This document shows positions 5,761-8,832 of a stretch of DNA of 8,832 nucleotides, in pieces (the first letter of the stretch is position 1; every line of letters begins with the position of its first letter). Source of the stretch: an uncultured Selenomonadales bacterium (lineage in GTDB: Bacteria > Bacillota_C > Negativicutes > Selenomonadales > Selenomonadaceae). Location of the stretch: contig CAMJNB010000033.1 of assembly GCA_946407175.1 (NCBI GenBank), positions 1-8,832 on the forward strand, in the 5' to 3' direction. The translations under genes and the position numbers were made by a program. Below the pieces are notes generated by a model, which had not been told where the DNA came from, did not search any database, and saw only the letters and a list, made by a program, of their open reading frames with translations.

Positions 5761-7972
5761 TGTCTTCCTCCGCGCTCCTTTCTTCAATCAATCGGCGGTA
5801 GGGTCCGTCGTGTTTCATCATTTCTCTATGCGTGCCGCGTTCGACAACCACGCCTTGTTGCAACATGATAATTTCATCGGCGTCACGAATGGTTGACAGT
5901 CTATGCGCTACGATTAGGCAGGAGCAACCGCGCCGCCTTATGTTTTCAAGTACAATCTGTTCAGTCATCGGGTCAAGCGCACTCGTCGCCTCGTCCAACA
6001 CCAAAATGGAAGGGTTATTAGCCAATGCACGGGCAATTTCCAATCTCTGACGTTGTCCGCCTGAAAAGTTCAATCCGCCTTCAGAAACCTGCGCGTCGTA
6101 ACCGCCCTCAAGTTGCATAATGTCATCGTGTATGCAAGCGTCCTTAGCCGCCTGTACCACGTCACTTTTTCTTACCGAGTCGTCAAACAGCGTCAAATTT
6201 TCGGTAATGGTGCCGGTAATTTGAAAAACATCTTGGTCAACGCAGGAAAGTGAATTGACAATAACAGAGCGCGGAAGGTCACGTCGCGGCGTACCGTCAA
6301 ACAGCACTTGCCCCGACCACTCTTCATAAATGCCGGTGACAACTTTCGCAACGGTGGATTTACCGCTGCCGGACGCACCTACAACCGCTACCCAATGTCC
6401 CGGCTTTACGTGCAGGCTGAATTTATTTAACAGCGGCTTTTCAAGTGGACTGTAGCCGAAGTCAATATCTTTCAATTCCAATTCGCCGCTTAACCTCTTA
6501 ATGTCACCGGTCTTAACATCTTCGTCCTTGCAGTTCAAAGTATCAATCCCGTAACGTCGCACGTCGTCAAGGCGTTGCATTTGCATTTCGGTTGATTGCA
6601 ACGTCGAGCCTAAGCTGAGCAAGGCGTTTACCGGAGCTTGAAAACTTGCCATTAAACTTTGAAAAGCCATGAACATACCTGCGGTTAATGCGCCGTCCAT
6701 AATTGAAAATCCACCCAGCGTCATAATCAGCGCGCCGTTCAGACCTCCCATAAGCGTCGGCAAAATCGTAGCAGTCATTGACCAAAGTGTCACGTCTTGA
6801 CTGCCGGACAAAACCTTTGTCTGATAACCCGCCCATTTCGTGAAAAAGTCAGCTTCATTGCCGTTAGCTTTAATCGTTTCAATCATCTGCAGACCGTTCA
6901 TAGCCGTGCCGTACTCTTTGCCCGCGTCCTGCTGAATTTTCATGTTTAAATCGGTTAAATGTCTGCGCAGTGCAAAAAATACAATTAAGTCGATAGCTGA
7001 AAAAGCCACGCCGATTAGCGTTAAAGTCACGTCGTATTGCAGGAGTAAAAGCAGGTAGAAAATCGCTACGAAGAAATTCAGCGCCGCCAATGCCGCAGGA
7101 CCGGAAAGTACCGCTGCGATTGATTCATTGAACCCTACACGGCTTGCAACTTCCGCCGCGTAACGTTGGTGGAAAAATTCCATAGGCAAGCGCAGTAAGT
7201 GCCAGAAAAAGCTTGACGAATCAGCAAGCGTCAATTTCCTCTGCCAACGTGTCAAAATTACCGCCTGCAACCACGTCATTATGCCGCTGATTAAAAATGA
7301 CACGGTCATTGCCAACATAAAATTGAACATCCAGTCAGGGTGTTTTTTAGTTAGAATGTCGTCCAAAAAAATTTGACTTAATACCGGCGCCGCGAGCCCG
7401 GGTATTATTAATCCGAAGTTAAGCAGGAGTATGAAAAGCGCCGACCATTTATCTTGCAACAATTTTGCGTAGACGGCTTTAAAAATATTGTAACGGTGAC
7501 CTTCCGGCTTAAAATCTTCACCGGGTACAATGTTAAGCGCAACGCCGGTATAAGACGTGCGAAATTCTTCAAGCGGCACGGTACGTCTGCCCATAGCGGG
7601 ATCGTTCAAGTACGCCGTGTCGCCTTTAATACCTTCAAGAACGACGAAGTGATTAAACTCCCAGTGAATTATAAGCGGGTACATGCCGACTTCAATCAGC
7701 CTGTCGACGCTCCACTTGTAGCCGTTCGCCTTACAGCCGCGATTTCTGGCCGCACGAATTACGCAACTTGCCTTTGAGCCGTCGCGGTTTACGCCGCATT
7801 CTTGACGTAACTTTTCAAGCGGTATCCAAAGTTTATAGTGAGCAAGAATCATTGCCAATGACGCGGCGCCGCACTCGGTAGCCTCCATTTGCAAGACGGT
7901 AGGCACTTTGATTCTGTTTTTGCTTAGGAAAAAGCTTTTTATTCTTTCCAAAATTGACATTAAAAATTCCAT
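5747..7972 (-). CDS. NHLM-type exporter with N-terminal C39 peptidase and ABC ATPase (ABC1 family)
   Basis: This bifunctional inner-membrane exporter cleaves a leader peptide, normally after a double glycine, and pumps the released peptide out (family TIGR03796). The C39 peptidase domain (~20-150) keeps its catalytic residues: Q28 (oxyanion hole), C34 in MEATECGAASLAMIL, H108 in FNHFVVLEG and D124 in LNDPAMG. Six membrane segments follow at about 177-197, 215-240, 292-312, 315-335, 398-420 and 428-450. The nucleotide-binding domain (~495-735) has Walker A GASGSGKST (532-540), Q-loop Q580, signature NFSGGQ (635-640), Walker B ILVLDE with D660/E661, and H-loop H690, so both enzymatic parts look functional. 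Total length 741 residues is normal. The ATG at 7972 has an AGGA eight bases upstream; a second ATG at 7960 is the main alternative. It follows the HlyD gene after 41 bases and overlaps the next ABC gene. The substrate peptide is not in view. Confidence 0.95.
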   Translation of the reverse strand: MEFLMSILERIKSFFLSKNRIKVPTVLQMEATECGAASLAMILAHYKLWIPLEKLRQECGVNRDGSKASCVIRAARNRGCKANGYKWSVDRLIEVGMYPLIIHWEFNHFVVLEGIKGDTAYLNDPAMGRRTVPLEEFRTSYTGVALNIVPGEDFKPEGHRYNIFKAVYAKLLQDKWSALFILLLNFGLIIPGLAAPVLSQIFLDDILTKKHPDWMFNFMLAMTVSFLISGIMTWLQAVILTRWQRKLTLADSSSFFWHLLRLPMEFFHQRYAAEVASRVGFNESIAAVLSGPAALAALNFFVAIFYLLLLLQYDVTLTLIGVAFSAIDLIVFFALRRHLTDLNMKIQQDAGKEYGTAMNGLQMIETIKANGNEADFFTKWAGYQTKVLSGSQDVTLWSMTATILPTLMGGLNGALIMTLGGFSIMDGALTAGMFMAFQSLMASFQAPVNALLSLGSTLQSTEMQMQRLDDVRRYGIDTLNCKDEDVKTGDIKRLSGELELKDIDFGYSPLEKPLLNKFSLHVKPGHWVAVVGASGSGKSTVAKVVTGIYEEWSGQVLFDGTPRRDLPRSVIVNSLSCVDQDVFQITGTITENLTLFDDSVRKSDVVQAAKDACIHDDIMQLEGGYDAQVSEGGLNFSGGQRQRLEIARALANNPSILVLDEATSALDPMTEQIVLENIRRRGCSCLIVAHRLSTIRDADEIIMLQQGVVVERGTHREMMKHDGPYRRLIEERSAEEDSVDE
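5767..5771 (-). promoter_or_regulatory. Ribosome binding site deciding the GTG start of the second ABC transporter
   Basis: The minus strand reads GGAGG, six bases (AAGACA), then GTG at 5760. It lies inside the last codons of the preceding ABC gene. The upstream alternative start TTG at 5787 has no purine-rich motif in front of it, so the GTG is preferred. Confidence 0.75.
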
Positions 7973-7974
7973 TA

Positions 7975-8009
7975 AGTAATTCCTAATTTTTAATTCTTAA
8001 TTCTTAATT
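7975..8009. repeat. Heptamer tandem array AATTAnn containing a ribosome binding site
   Basis: Reading the minus strand from 8009 down there are five units in perfect 7-base register: AATTAAG, AATTAAG, AATTAAA, AATTAGG, AATTACT, followed by TA and the ATG of the peptidase/ABC gene. The fourth unit together with the next A supplies the AGGA motif (7981-7984). The array fills nearly the whole 41-base gap after the HlyD stop codon. It shares its first two units exactly with the array at 2976-2989. Confidence 0.85.
7981..7984 (-). promoter_or_regulatory. Ribosome binding site of the C39 peptidase/ABC exporter
   Basis: AGGA on the minus strand with an eight-base spacer to the ATG at 7970-7972. It is embedded in the heptamer array, so it may have arisen from a variant repeat unit. 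A weaker GGA precedes the alternative ATG at 7960. Confidence 0.55.
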
Positions 8010-8013
8010 AAAT

Positions 8014-8832
8014 CTATCTGCTCCGCAACCACTGACTAAGCTTGTAGAAAACCTTTTCTATCGGCGGCTTTCTGTCAATTATGATTGAACCGCTACAAAA
8101 ACTTCCTGCCGTTATCGGCTTATGTTCACCGACAACAGAAGTCCAAAGGTAGCCTGATTCTGAAGACGGGTCTTTTACAAGATCGAAAGTCACTTCCATA
8201 ACCGCGCCTTTATTCGCCTGTAAGACAAACTGCGCAAGTTGCTGATTGCCTAAGTGAAGTTGAAGACTTTGCGGCGTCAAGGGATATTGCGAAACGGTAC
8301 GAACAACGCCGATTAAACTGCCTGCCTGTGACACGTCGACGCCGTTAGGTGCAAGCTGAATCGTCATATTCGGTTGAACGCGCTTGCCTTTGTCAAGCGG
8401 AATGTAAAGCAGTCCCAAAAGTTCATCACGGTTTTGCGTCAAGCGAACACTGCAAATAGGCGTTCCCGCACTTACCAAACTGCCTTCGGTTACCATAACT
8501 TCATCAATAATGCCGTCATAATCGCTGTAAATATCCTGCGCAACGTCTTGCTGATATTTTTTCGCGTCATATTGATAAGCCTGCCGCATTGCATCACGAT
8601 CACTGGCCGCAAGTCCCATACCGTATTGAGCCATTCTGGTATCGGCAATTTGTTCCGCCTGCTCCATATGTGCGATAAGCTGACCTTTTCTAACGTTATT
8701 ACCAGCTTTAACGTAGAGCCTTGAAATTTTTCCCGTTGCAACGTGCGAAATGTTCATAACTCCTGCCGAATCCATAATCATACCGACGCCCTCAGCCTTA
8801 ACCGTGAAAGCGCCGTAGATTGACCAAAGCAC
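8014..8832 (-). CDS. NHLM-type HlyD family secretion adaptor, N-terminus outside window
   Basis: This is the membrane-fusion (periplasmic adaptor) subunit that pairs with the two ABC proteins in type I-like export (family resembling TIGR03794). The 272 visible residues begin in mid-gene: the frame is open at the edge, and the first residues (LWSIYGAF) look like the end of the N-terminal membrane anchor. Two half-lipoyl motifs flank a short helical stretch: GVMNISHVATGKISRLYVKAGNNVRKGQLIAHM (24-56, first half) and DGIIDEVMVTEGSLVSAGTPICSV (106-129, second half), with only about 50 residues between. The beta-barrel part follows, with a DKGKRVQPNMTIQLAP segment (147-162) typical of HlyD adaptors. 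The protein ends LRSR at a TAG. It is the first gene of the visible exporter set, 41 bases before the peptidase/ABC gene. Its true start and any precursor peptide gene lie past the edge. Confidence 0.87.
   Translation of the reverse strand: MLWSIYGAFTVKAEGVGMIMDSAGVMNISHVATGKISRLYVKAGNNVRKGQLIAHMEQAEQIADTRMAQYGMGLAASDRDAMRQAYQYDAKKYQQDVAQDIYSDYDGIIDEVMVTEGSLVSAGTPICSVRLTQNRDELLGLLYIPLDKGKRVQPNMTIQLAPNGVDVSQAGSLIGVVRTVSQYPLTPQSLQLHLGNQQLAQFVLQANKGAVMEVTFDLVKDPSSESGYLWTSVVGEHKPITAGSFCSGSIIIDRKPPIEKVFYKLSQWLRSR

Noticed and set aside
8374..8724. Plus-strand open frames opposite the exporter genes (8374-8724, 7454-7777, 4951-5265 and similar)
   Set aside because: They are antisense shadows of strongly conserved HlyD and ABC proteins, with no family resemblance and no convincing ribosome binding sites.

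Overview
The window looks like the chromosome of an anaerobic Firmicute, possibly a diderm Negativicutes/Selenomonas-type organism. That guess rests on the sequence style of the YebC N-terminus and on the NHLM-type exporter. No rRNA or other strong taxonomic marker is present, so it is weak. All six recognisable genes lie on the minus strand, so transcription runs from position 8832 towards 1, and there is almost no spare DNA.

The right two thirds (8832 to 2995) is a three-gene export module. It contains the C-terminal part of an HlyD-type periplasmic adaptor (cut by the window edge), a 741-residue ABC transporter with an N-terminal C39 leader peptidase, and a second, roughly 921-residue ABC transporter whose long N-terminal region has no peptidase. 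This trio matches the NHLM ('nitrile hydratase leader microcin') family set: HlyD (TIGR03794), ABC1 (TIGR03796) and ABC2 (TIGR03797). The set is known to go with ribosomally made peptides carrying nitrile-hydratase-like or Nif11-like leaders. No precursor peptide or modifying enzyme is visible here. If they exist nearby they should lie beyond position 8832 or elsewhere in the genome.

Behind the transporters come two sugar genes: a UDP-glucuronate decarboxylase (UDP-xylose synthase, 2900 to 1965) and a GT-A type glycosyltransferase with a helical, TPR-like tail (1947 to 643). They are 17 bases apart and probably co-transcribed. A 94-base gap filled with heptamer repeats separates them from the transporters. 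Whether they decorate the exported product or serve an unrelated surface polysaccharide cannot be decided from the sequence. The glycosyltransferase ends in a run of 12 C (12 G on the plus strand), a typical slippage tract.

The left end holds the start of yebC (562 to the edge), with its own RBS and a plausible promoter. Its first ~145 residues are clearly YebC, but the last ~130 bases of the window do not read as YebC in any frame.

The intergenic gaps at 2924-2989 and 7975-8009 carry related 7-base tandem arrays. One of these contains the ribosome binding site of the peptidase/ABC gene.
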